Shown here piece by piece: positions 1 through 6,312 of a stretch of 7,927 nucleotides of DNA (position 1 is the first letter of the stretch; each line of letters starts with the position of its first letter). The notes under the pieces were generated by a model that did not search any database, was not told where the DNA came from, and saw nothing but the letters and a program-made list of their open reading frames with translations. The translations under genes and the position numbers were made by a program. Where the stretch lies: assembly GCA_030642025.1 (NCBI GenBank), contig DAOWOO010000048.1, forward strand, positions 1 to 7,927, given 5' to 3'. This DNA comes from Candidatus Zixiibacteriota bacterium. Lineage in GTDB: Bacteria; Zixibacteria; MSB-5A5; GN15; PGXB01.

Positions 1-1381
1 ACTGTTCAGCGATATTCTTGATTTTATCTTCGGTTTCCAGGATTCTTTCAACCTGTTCGGGTATCTTTTGAAGAGCGTCCATAAGCTCCATTCCCTGCTG
101 TGTCGACAGGTGGCGCATCCGTCCCATCAGCACCGCAACCATGGCCAGGACGATTATCTGCGAGGTAAACGCCTTGGTGGAAGCCACGCCGATTTCCGGC
201 CCGGCATGAGTGTAAACGCCGCCGTCGGTTTCGCGGGCAATCGACGAACCGACCACATTGCAAATCCCCAGCACCGTCGCGCCGGATTTCTTGGCCTCGC
301 GAAGCGCCGCCAGCGTATCGGCCGTCTCACCCGACTGACTTATCACAAGTACAAGAGTATTGTCCTGGATAATCGGCGAGCGATAACGGAACTCCGAGGC
401 GTACTCCACCTCGACCGGTACCCGCGCCAACTCTTCTATCACATACTCGCCGATTAGCGCCGCATGCCAGAATATACCACAAACAACCACAACAACACAA
501 CCAACCATCCGCAGTTGATCGTACTGCAGGTTAAGACCGTTAAGACGGGGAATACCCTCCTCTAAATTCAGCCGCCCTCTTATGGCGTTGCGGAGCGTGG
601 AGGATTGCTCGTGGATTTCCTTGAGCATGAAATGATGGTATCCGCCTTTTTCTATCTGATCCAGATCCCAGGAAATTTCCTCGACTTCGGGAGTACACAT
701 ATGCTTGTCAATAGTGGTAATCTCATACCCATCGGCGGTAACCGTGGCAATCTCGCCCTCGCGCAGATAAACGGCCCGCTTGGTATGTGACAGTATGGCG
801 GAAACATCGGAGGCGACAAAATTTTCTCCGTCGCCGTGACCGATCACCAGCGGTGACCCCTGGCGGGCGGCGACAATTTTGTTCGGCTCGTGTGAGGCGA
901 TAACGGCGATACCGTACGTTCCGTCAACCTGGGTCAGGGCCATGCGGACCGCCTCGGTCAGATCACCCTCGTAGTACTCCTCCACCAGGTGAACGAGCAC
1001 CTCGGTATCGGTTTCCGTTTTGAATATGTGCCCCTTGCTTTTCAGGTATTCTTTCAGAGTTCGGTAATTTTCTATGATACCGTTATGCACCAGGGCAATT
1101 TCAGCTTTGCTGTCGAAATGCGGATGGGCATTGATGACGGTCGGTTCACCGTGCGTCGCCCAGCGGGTATGCGCAATACCTCGGGTGGAATTATATGTCT
1201 TGCCTTCTATCAATGCTTCCAGATTGGAAATTTTACCGGCGCACTTTTCGGCCGTTAATCGGTCATTTTCGGCCAGCACTACTCCGGCCGAGTCGTAACC
1301 GCGATATTCAAGGCGTTTCAATCCCTCAATCAGAATCGGCAGCGCCTGTTTTTGTCCCACATATCCGACTATTCCACACAT
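1..1381 (-). CDS. glmS: Glutamine--fructose-6-phosphate aminotransferase (isomerizing), C-terminus beyond window
   Basis: This enzyme makes glucosamine-6-phosphate from fructose-6-phosphate and glutamine, the first committed step to UDP-GlcNAc in the cytoplasm. The protein begins M-C-G-I-V-G-Y-V-G, so Cys2 is the N-terminal nucleophile of the class II glutamine amidotransferase domain. That domain (about 2-220) carries Y-R-G-Y-D-S-A-G (27-34), H-T-R-W-A-T-H-G (71-78) and H-N-G-I-I-E-N (99-105). The first SIS (sugar isomerase) domain follows, with A-S-E-F-R-Y-R (328-334), S-Q-S-G-E-T-A-D-T (348-356) and G-P-E-I-G-V-A-S-T-K-A-F (394-405). The frame is open for 460 codons to the left edge; the family is usually about 600-610 residues, so most of the second SIS domain is missing. 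The ATG lies 17 nt after the glmM stop, with AGGA about 10 nt upstream, so it is probably co-transcribed with glmM. I see no room for a glmS ribozyme leader. Oddity: residues 300-304 read V-C-G-I-F where the family has A-C-G-T-S (see tract 471-510). Identity is very secure; activity of this copy is uncertain. Confidence 0.96.
   Translation of the reverse strand, partial: MCGIVGYVGQKQALPILIEGLKRLEYRGYDSAGVVLAENDRLTAEKCAGKISNLEALIEGKTYNSTRGIAHTRWATHGEPTVINAHPHFDSKAEIALVHNGIIENYRTLKEYLKSKGHIFKTETDTEVLVHLVEEYYEGDLTEAVRMALTQVDGTYGIAVIASHEPNKIVAARQGSPLVIGHGDGENFVASDVSAILSHTKRAVYLREGEIATVTADGYEITTIDKHMCTPEVEEISWDLDQIEKGGYHHFMLKEIHEQSSTLRNAIRGRLNLEEGIPRLNGLNLQYDQLRMVGCVVVVVCGIFWHAALIGEYVIEELARVPVEVEYASEFRYRSPIIQDNTLVLVISQSGETADTLAALREAKKSGATVLGICNVVGSSIARETDGGVYTHAGPEIGVASTKAFTSQIIVLAMVAVLMGRMRHLSTQQGMELMDALQKIPEQVERILETEDKIKNIAEQ
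471..510 (-). other. 40-nt tract without C on the glmS coding strand, covering the sugar-phosphate motif
   Basis: The plus strand has no G from 471 to 510, so the glmS coding strand has no C there; ordinary mixed composition resumes directly on both sides. The tract encodes roughly residues 292-304. The family consensus in this beta strand and loop is close to R-[IV]-x-[IV]-[AV]-A-C-G-T-S-[WY]-H-A, but here it reads C-V-V-V-V-V-C-G-I-F-W-H-A. Each departure (Arg to Cys295, Ala to Val300, Thr to Ile303, Ser to Phe304) can be explained by one C-to-T change in a plausible ancestral codon (CGT, GCT, ACA, TCC). The absence of C is seen directly. The C-to-T history is inferred and needs a close relative to prove it. 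Confidence 0.7.
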
Positions 1382-1398
1382 TTTTTAATTATCCTGTT

Positions 1399-2754
1399 TC
1401 ACTTGAAGAAATGCATCACTTCACCGGCAATAATTGTCGACAGTTTCTTTGAATCGGTTTCGACAATCAGCCGGAAAACCGGCTCGGTGTTTGACTTCCT
1501 TACCTGGAACCACCCGCGCGGGAAATCGAAACGAAGCCCGTCTCTCCGATCAATTTTCAAGTTATCGAAACTCTTTGTGGCCGCCTTTTCCATCTTTTTT
1601 ACTCTGCGTTCAAAGCCGGATGGCAACGGCGCTTTCTGTTTTATAGTATAATATGTCGGCAGAGTTCCGACAAAATCCGAGAGGCTTTTTTTCTCCCCGG
1701 CCAGGAGTGATGCAATTACAGCCGCACCGACCAGGGCGTCACGCCCGGAATGAAAAGACGGATAAATCACGCCGCCGTTGCCTTCACCGCCGATTATCGC
1801 CCGGTTTCGGCGCATCCCGGCCACGACGTTGGCTTCGCCGACCGGAGTATAGTACGTTTTAGCCCCTGAATCAGCGGCCGTATCCTCGGTCACCCGCGAG
1901 GTGGACAGATTGACCACGACCTTCCCTTTTTTCTTTGACAAGATATATTTTACCGCCAGCGCCAGGGTTAATTCCTCGCCGATAGCCCGGCCATTTTCAT
2001 CGACCAGCGCCAGCCGGTCGGCATCGGGATCGCAGGCCATCCCCAGATTGGCCTTATATTTTTTCACCGCTCGCCCAAGCGATCTTAAGTTTTTCGGAAT
2101 CGGCTCGGGCTGATGTACAAACCGGCCGTCGCCGTTGCAATTCAGCCGGAAAACCTGCACTCCCAGCTGTTCGAGAAGTTTCGGAAGGGCAAATGACCCG
2201 GCCCCGTTGATGGCATCGACAACCACTTTTAATTTTGCCTTCTTTACGGCACGGCGGTTTATCACCGAAAGCTCTAGTACCTGATCGATATGGCGTTCAA
2301 TCCAGCTGTCATCTGAAGTGACTTTCCCAATAGCCCGGTGGTCTTTAAAGGCGAATTTTTCCGAGGCATATACCTTCTTGACTTTCTCGAGAAAGGGCTT
2401 GTCTATAAACTCACCCTTGCCGTCGAAAAACTTGAGGGCGTTCCATTCCGACGGATTATGACTGGCGGTAATGCAAATCCCGCCCGCCGCTCTCAAAGCC
2501 GGAACTGCAATCTCGACCGTCGGTGTCGGGACAAGGCCGATATCGACGACATCAATACCAACCGACAGGAGCGCCGAAATCACCGCATCCGTAAACATTC
2601 CGCCCGAGGGCCGGCTGTCTCGGCCAATAATAACTTTCCCATTTTTCAACACCGTTCCATAGGCGGCGGCATATTTTGAAGCCATAATGGCGTTCAGCGC
2701 CGGCCCGACTATTCCCCGTATCCCCGATGTTGAAATCATTAGTTCTTTGCTCAA
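1399..2754 (-). CDS. glmM: Phosphoglucosamine mutase (phosphohexomutase superfamily)
   Basis: Predicted to interconvert glucosamine-6-phosphate and glucosamine-1-phosphate in the cytoplasm, the step after GlmS toward UDP-GlcNAc. All four functional loops of the alpha-D-phosphohexomutase superfamily are visible in its 451 residues: the phosphoserine loop T-A-S-H-N-P (Ser98), the metal-binding loop D-P-D-A-D-R (Asp242, Asp244, Asp246), the sugar-recognition loop G-E-G-N-G-G (323-328), and the phosphate-binding loop R-K-S-N-T-E-P (419-425). The length is normal for GlmM (about 445-460). The S-N-T-E-P form, instead of S-G-T-E-P, also occurs in phosphomannomutases and in Bacteroidetes GlmM. The position directly upstream of glmS favours the glucosamine role, with phosphomannomutase/phosphoglucomutase as the alternative. 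The start is TTG, placed 4 nt after GAGGTGA; the next in-frame ATG (codon 6) is worse placed. It appears to be the first gene of a glmM-glmS operon. Confidence 0.93.
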   Translation of the reverse strand: MSKELMISTSGIRGIVGPALNAIMASKYAAAYGTVLKNGKVIIGRDSRPSGGMFTDAVISALLSVGIDVVDIGLVPTPTVEIAVPALRAAGGICITASHNPSEWNALKFFDGKGEFIDKPFLEKVKKVYASEKFAFKDHRAIGKVTSDDSWIERHIDQVLELSVINRRAVKKAKLKVVVDAINGAGSFALPKLLEQLGVQVFRLNCNGDGRFVHQPEPIPKNLRSLGRAVKKYKANLGMACDPDADRLALVDENGRAIGEELTLALAVKYILSKKKGKVVVNLSTSRVTEDTAADSGAKTYYTPVGEANVVAGMRRNRAIIGGEGNGGVIYPSFHSGRDALVGAAVIASLLAGEKKSLSDFVGTLPTYYTIKQKAPLPSGFERRVKKMEKAATKSFDNLKIDRRDGLRFDFPRGWFQVRKSNTEPVFRLIVETDSKKLSTIIAGEVMHFFK

Positions 2755-2758
2755 ATTT

Positions 2759-2765
2759 TCACCTC
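2759..2765 (-). promoter_or_regulatory. Ribosome binding site of glmM, fixes the TTG start
   Basis: On the minus strand GAGGTGA lies 4 nt before TTG at 2754-2752. It is the best Shine-Dalgarno match in the window and supports the non-ATG start over the ATG five codons later. Confidence 0.8.
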
Positions 2766-2798
2766 AATCATCAACGATATTTATCACCTGATACTCAT

Positions 2799-2827
2799 AA
2801 AATACATACATAGCATATTAAAAGCAA
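2799..2827 (-). promoter_or_regulatory. Possible sigma70-type promoter for glmM-glmS
   Basis: Read on the minus strand, TTGCTT (2827-2822) and TATTTT (2804-2799) are separated by 17 nt. This would give a leader of about 40 nt before the glmM TTG. Each hexamer is a partial match in an AT-rich region. A second -35-like TTGACG lies at 2848-2843 but has no good -10 at normal spacing. Confidence 0.4.
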
Positions 2828-2843
2828 ATACGGATAAATAAGC

Positions 2844-2864
2844 GTCAAACAGTAAACTGTTGAC
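2844..2864. repeat. Inverted repeat overlapping the hydrolase -35 box (possible operator)
   Basis: AACAGT (2848-2853) and ACTGTT (2856-2861) form a perfect 6-bp inverted repeat with a 2-nt spacer. Allowing one extra A in the left arm, the symmetry extends to GTCAACAGT/ACTGTTGAC (2844-2864). The right arm contains most of the TTGACA -35 box of the downstream hydrolase promoter, so a bound protein would block that promoter and could also affect glmM. The symmetry is seen directly; the regulatory role is inferred and no regulator gene is visible. Confidence 0.45.
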
Positions 2865-2889
2865 AGTTTCGATATACATACGCTATTAT
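2860..2889 (+). promoter_or_regulatory. Sigma70-type promoter of the alpha/beta-hydrolase gene
   Basis: A perfect TTGACA (2860-2865) is followed after 18 nt by TATTAT (2884-2889), which matches five of six bases of the -10 consensus. Transcription would begin near 2896, leaving a leader of about 17 nt that holds the GGAG ribosome site. The upstream in-frame TTG at 2889 overlaps the -10 box and so cannot be the start of this transcript. Confidence 0.75.
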
Positions 2890-2902
2890 TGAGCCAGACT
2901 TT

Positions 2903-2906
2903 GGAG
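2903..2906 (+). promoter_or_regulatory. Ribosome binding site fixing the hydrolase start
   Basis: GGAG lies 6 nt before ATG 2913, ideal spacing. Together with the promoter position it selects this ATG over the in-frame TTG at 2889. Confidence 0.75.
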
Positions 2907-2912
2907 AAAAAG

Positions 2913-3713
2913 ATGGCTGTCTATAATTACAATACCCTGGATATGTATTACCAAAAGTCAGGTTCCGGGGATACCTGCCTCCTGTTTCTCCACGGTCTGG
3001 GCGGCAATGGCGCCGTTTGGAAGTACCAGCTCGAGTATTTTCAGGATCGTTATGAGACCATAACCGTCGATCTATTCGGCCATGGGCATAGTTCCAAAGG
3101 TGTCAATCCGGCATTGGCCCCACGTATCAATGCCGAGGCGATCGACAGTTTCTTCCGCTATACTGTCAACAAGCCGTTTATCGCCGTCGGTCACAGTCTC
3201 GCCGGCTGTGTTCTGCAAGAGATTATTAGGCTGAACACGCCCGGACTAAAAGGAGCTGTTTTTGTGGACAGTACCTATCTGGGTTTGAGAAATATCATAA
3301 ATATGCATATTGATTTTTCCCGCAGAATGCTGGAATGGCCGGATGACCGGCTGAAAGATAAAACCGATACTTTTTTTGACAGTCTTATCGGTGATAATGT
3401 ATCGGAGGAAGGCCGGGTATTAATAAAATCATCGCTGGATAAATGCTATCCCCGCTGGCTGTTCGAATATGCCGTCGGTTGTGGCGAGTACAATATCAAT
3501 AATCCGCCGGAAAAAATCCCCATTGACAAAAATCTCCCGATTCTCATTGTCGAGGCTGGACATGGGGTCGGAAGTAATTTCGCCAAGTCATGGATCAATC
3601 TCTTCCGGCAGTCTGATTACTATCTTTTCGAAGAATCCTTTCATTATCTCTTTATCAGCAATCCCGAGCGATTCAACAAACTTCTTGAGGACTTTATTAC
3701 CGGAATAAAGTAA
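2913..3713 (+). CDS. Alpha/beta-fold hydrolase, substrate unknown
   Basis: A 266-residue soluble protein with no signal peptide, so probably a cytoplasmic esterase, lipase-like or C-C/C-O bond hydrolase. The fold is shown by the oxyanion-hole motif L-H-G-L-G-G-N-G (26-33) after a hydrophobic strand, D-L-F-G-H-G-H-S (53-60), the nucleophile elbow G-H-S-L-A-G (93-98, Ser95), and a C-terminal histidine in S-F-H-Y-L-F (His244) followed by the usual N-P-E-R-F-N-K-L-L-E-D-F helix. The usual G-x-x-D triad acid after the penultimate strand is not evident. That place reads L-I-V-E-A-G-H-G (211-218), so Glu214, or Asp119 after the preceding core strand, may serve. The segment at about 125-200 is the expected cap region. 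It is transcribed from its own promoter, divergently from glmM, and nothing links it functionally to its neighbours. The family is secure; the substrate cannot be told. Confidence 0.88.
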   Translation: MAVYNYNTLDMYYQKSGSGDTCLLFLHGLGGNGAVWKYQLEYFQDRYETITVDLFGHGHSSKGVNPALAPRINAEAIDSFFRYTVNKPFIAVGHSLAGCVLQEIIRLNTPGLKGAVFVDSTYLGLRNIINMHIDFSRRMLEWPDDRLKDKTDTFFDSLIGDNVSEEGRVLIKSSLDKCYPRWLFEYAVGCGEYNINNPPEKIPIDKNLPILIVEAGHGVGSNFAKSWINLFRQSDYYLFEESFHYLFISNPERFNKLLEDFITGIK

Positions 3714-3886
3714 TCTTTCCCCGTAATTGGTTTATCACTTTTAATAAATATTCTGCACAGATGCATCATATTTTGGGGTATGGTCGACGTCTAAGAGTTG
3801 CCATATCTTACAGTATGCCAACAGCATAGCAAACAGCGCCCGCTTCGGTACGCCATTTGAGCGATTCTTGATTGGAAAACTCTACT
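3714..3886. other. Intergenic region with a short inverted repeat
   Basis: This spacer between the hydrolase and the outer-membrane protein gene has no convincing terminator or promoter. The only structure seen is TATGC-caaca-GCATA at 3814-3828, a 5-bp inverted repeat about 60 nt before the next start, too short to interpret. Confidence 0.35.
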
Positions 3887-6187
3887 ATGAATGTTCTACA
3901 TTACATAAAAGGGCCATATGTTTGCCTGTTGCTTCTGGCTCTTGCCGCCCTGCCGGTATCAGCCGCCAGTTTAACGGTTACCGGTACGGTGGCCGATATA
4001 TCGGGCAATCCGATTGCCGGAGCGACGGTAATCATAAAATCAGGCTCGGATATTATTACGGGCACAGCCTCAGACAATGATGGGGACTTCTCTCTTGAGG
4101 TCGGCCGAAGTGCCCTATACAGTCCAATTCTCGAAATATCCTCTATCGGCTATTTCGGTATCACAATGGATATCAACCTGACCAGGGATACCATTATTGT
4201 TCCCGTCTTTCTTGAAAAGGACCCGGTTAGATTGCGCTCACTATCGGTTAGTCCCAGGTATGATCGGTCGGCAACATCGGTATCATTATCAAAAATCAGG
4301 GTTGAAAATATTTCCAGACACTCGTTGGTTCCGACCAATCCGATCAGCGCCATTAAACAGCCACAGGTAACGCGCCAGGGATCCAGCCATTCATCAAAAC
4401 TGCGCATATACGGAACCAGTCCCAGGTATTATATCAACGGGATGGGAATCGGGTATGATCCCAACCACTACGGTATGTTCTCGATTATTCCCGCCTCGGC
4501 GATAAGTGAGTTGATATTTCATGCCCAGGGCACCGGCGCCGAATTCGCCCTGCCGGCGGCGATTGAGCTAAACACCCCGCCGCGTTTCAAAAAAGAGTTT
4601 GACGGAGAAATAAATATCTCATCGGTGGAAGCCACCGGGCTGATTTCAATCGGAACTGATAATTATTTTCTTTCGGCGTCCGTTCGGAAATCAGTCCTGG
4701 ATAAGCTGGTTGATCGGCTTAATATCAGCACCGACCGGATGACCATCCCGCCGACCAACTTCCAAGATATTTTCGTGTCATCGGGTCTGAGATTATCATC
4801 CGCTGTCCGGTTGCTGGTCGATCATTATCAGGTTCGTGATTTTTTGAGCTATACAACCGGCTCGACAATTAATAACACCGGCGGCGTTGACACCTATCAG
4901 CACACCCGTGAGTCATTCATCAGCGCCCGACTGGAAGCAGTTACCCGCAGGTGGCTTTTTCGGTTAGGCGGAGCGGTAAAAACGAGTTTGGAACAGTATC
5001 ATGCTCTTCCCAACGCCCAATCATCAAAGGATGGAATGTGGGTGGATTTGGAAGCCAACAGCAGAATCTACCGGTTAAATGTCGAGAACCGCTTTTTCCT
5101 CGGATCCACACAACTGGCTATTGGCGGCAATATGTCGTACACATCCGTAAGAAATATTAACCTTTCACAACGCGGCTGGAACTTCCTTCCGCCCGATGCC
5201 CGAAGCGACAACCCGTATTTGTACCAGGAGGAACTAAACGAATCATACGCCACTTATAACGGACACCACCATGAACTGAACAATGCCGGTTATATTGTCT
5301 TTAATCACTGGCGGGGATTGATGGAAATTGAAACCGGCCTGCGCCTGGAGTATTTTGGCAACCTTGCCGATCATATGGAACTTCTAAGCCGCAACGCCTT
5401 AAAACTTCATCTTTCCGATAATATAAGCACGCGGCTTTTCTATGGGACCTTCGCCGAAAGCCCCGTCAATCGGATTCTTGAACCATACCAGGTTCTGACT
5501 TATGCAAAGTTATCGAAACTCAGTCCGATTTATACCCGGTTGGCATCGTTTCAATATTCCCACGGGCCTGTCAAGATTGGCATCTTCCGAAAATGGATTA
5601 AAAATATACCGGTCGATACTCCGGATTTTAATATGGTTAAATCCGATGGAACCGCCAAGGCGGAATTCATCACCATGAAATCTACCGGTTCGGCCATATT
5701 CTTCGGCGGTGATATTACTCTCTCAATTGATCGTTTTATATTGCATGGAACTGACCTGTATGCCTATTACAGCTATTCCCGGTCGGATAAGTATATCAGC
5801 GGCCTGAAAATCCCTTATGAACTCGACGCCGCCCACAAGCTCTTTTTTGGTCTTGATCACAGGCTGAGCCGGGTTGTTTTGATCGGGGGAGAACTGACCG
5901 TGCGGTCAGGGTATCCATACACCCCCACCCGATCGGCTGATATATACCGTGATGAAGACCGCTATTCTTATGATTTCTATATCAGAGAAATTTCCCGTGA
6001 AAACTCGGATCGCTTTCCCACCCATGCCGCCGTTAATCTGCATACCGATTTTAATTTCGGAAATACCGAGATTTTCCTGTCGATATCCAATATAACCAAC
6101 CATGACAACCCAATCATTAATGCCTCCGACGGCTATATTTACGATGCCGGAATCCTGCCTACTATTGGCGTTAAATACTCTTTTTAG
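3887..6187 (+). CDS. TonB-dependent receptor-like outer-membrane protein with carboxypeptidase-regulatory-like N-domain
   Basis: A predicted outer-membrane beta-barrel of 766 residues. Residues 1-26 are a signal peptide: short polar start, hydrophobic core V-C-L-L-L-L-A-L-A-A-L, and likely cleavage after V-S-A. Residues about 29-110 form a carboxypeptidase-regulatory-like domain with T-G-T-V-A-D-I-S-G-N-P-I-A-G-A-T-V, typical of FCB-group receptors. Residues about 145-230 look like a short plug (K-L-R-I-Y-G-T-S-P-R-Y-Y-I-N-G at 171-185). The rest alternates polar and hydrophobic residues like barrel strands, with S-G-Y-P-Y-T-P (674-680), F-L-S-I-S-N-I-T-N (730-738) and a final K-Y-S-F, whose terminal aromatic fits outer-membrane insertion signals. 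I see no clear TonB box, and no SusD-like partner adjoins it. The start is ATG 3887, with a weak GGA about 10 nt upstream; TTG 3872 is an in-frame alternative adding five residues. The ligand is unknown. Confidence 0.85.
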   Translation: MNVLHYIKGPYVCLLLLALAALPVSAASLTVTGTVADISGNPIAGATVIIKSGSDIITGTASDNDGDFSLEVGRSALYSPILEISSIGYFGITMDINLTRDTIIVPVFLEKDPVRLRSLSVSPRYDRSATSVSLSKIRVENISRHSLVPTNPISAIKQPQVTRQGSSHSSKLRIYGTSPRYYINGMGIGYDPNHYGMFSIIPASAISELIFHAQGTGAEFALPAAIELNTPPRFKKEFDGEINISSVEATGLISIGTDNYFLSASVRKSVLDKLVDRLNISTDRMTIPPTNFQDIFVSSGLRLSSAVRLLVDHYQVRDFLSYTTGSTINNTGGVDTYQHTRESFISARLEAVTRRWLFRLGGAVKTSLEQYHALPNAQSSKDGMWVDLEANSRIYRLNVENRFFLGSTQLAIGGNMSYTSVRNINLSQRGWNFLPPDARSDNPYLYQEELNESYATYNGHHHELNNAGYIVFNHWRGLMEIETGLRLEYFGNLADHMELLSRNALKLHLSDNISTRLFYGTFAESPVNRILEPYQVLTYAKLSKLSPIYTRLASFQYSHGPVKIGIFRKWIKNIPVDTPDFNMVKSDGTAKAEFITMKSTGSAIFFGGDITLSIDRFILHGTDLYAYYSYSRSDKYISGLKIPYELDAAHKLFFGLDHRLSRVVLIGGELTVRSGYPYTPTRSADIYRDEDRYSYDFYIREISRENSDRFPTHAAVNLHTDFNFGNTEIFLSISNITNHDNPIINASDGYIYDAGILPTIGVKYSF

Positions 6188-6192
6188 TGCAG

Positions 6193-6220
6193 TTGACATT
6201 ATCGTCGTTTTATATATCTT
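6193..6220 (+). promoter_or_regulatory. Possible sigma70-type promoter before the cysteine desulfurase-family gene
   Basis: TTGACA (6193-6198) begins five nt after the stop codon of the outer-membrane protein gene and is followed after 16 nt by TATCTT (6215-6220), a four-of-six -10 match. This would give a leader of about 85 nt. The -35 is perfect but the -10 is mediocre. Confidence 0.45.
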
Positions 6221-6224
6221 GTGC

Positions 6225-6254
6225 TCAGTAAAACAGGTCTGCCTGCCGCACTGA
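6225..6254 (+). other. Two-stem imperfect hairpin in the intergenic region
   Basis: TCAGT (6225-6229) pairs with ACTGA (6250-6254), and inside it CAGG (6234-6237) pairs with CCTG (6242-6245) around a 4-nt loop. The two stems are separated by a symmetric 4/4 internal loop. It is followed by TTTATT, not a clean T run, so it could be a weak terminator of the upstream gene or a structure at the 5' end of the next transcript. Confidence 0.35.
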
Positions 6255-6302
6255 TTTATTAAATATATTGGCGACCTGAAACAAATATAACTGCGTATCT
6301 TC

Positions 6303-6306
6303 GGAG
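6303..6306 (+). promoter_or_regulatory. Ribosome binding site selecting the GTG start
   Basis: GGAG lies 6 nt before GTG 6313. No in-frame ATG lies close by, and family similarity (L-I-Y-L-D-N-A-A-T) starts within five codons, so GTG is the start. Confidence 0.75.
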
Positions 6307-6312
6307 CTGTAC

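Noticed and set aside
68..1298. Plus-strand open frames opposite glmS (for example 68-457 and 989-1258)
   Set aside because: They lie antisense to a clearly conserved glmS frame, have no ribosome sites and show no recognisable domains, so they are shadow frames.
1382..1398. Possible glmS ribozyme or riboswitch before glmS
   Set aside because: Only 17 nt separate the glmM stop from the glmS ATG, far too little for the glmS ribozyme, and the glmM C-terminus is intact through this region.
2889..2912. Extended hydrolase start at TTG 2889
   Set aside because: The codon overlaps the predicted -10 box, whereas ATG 2913 has GGAG at ideal spacing.
3727..3754. Promoter-like pair TTGGTT and TATTCT (16-nt spacer) after the hydrolase
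   Set aside because: Both hexamers are poor matches in AT-rich DNA and lie far from the next start, so chance is the likely explanation.
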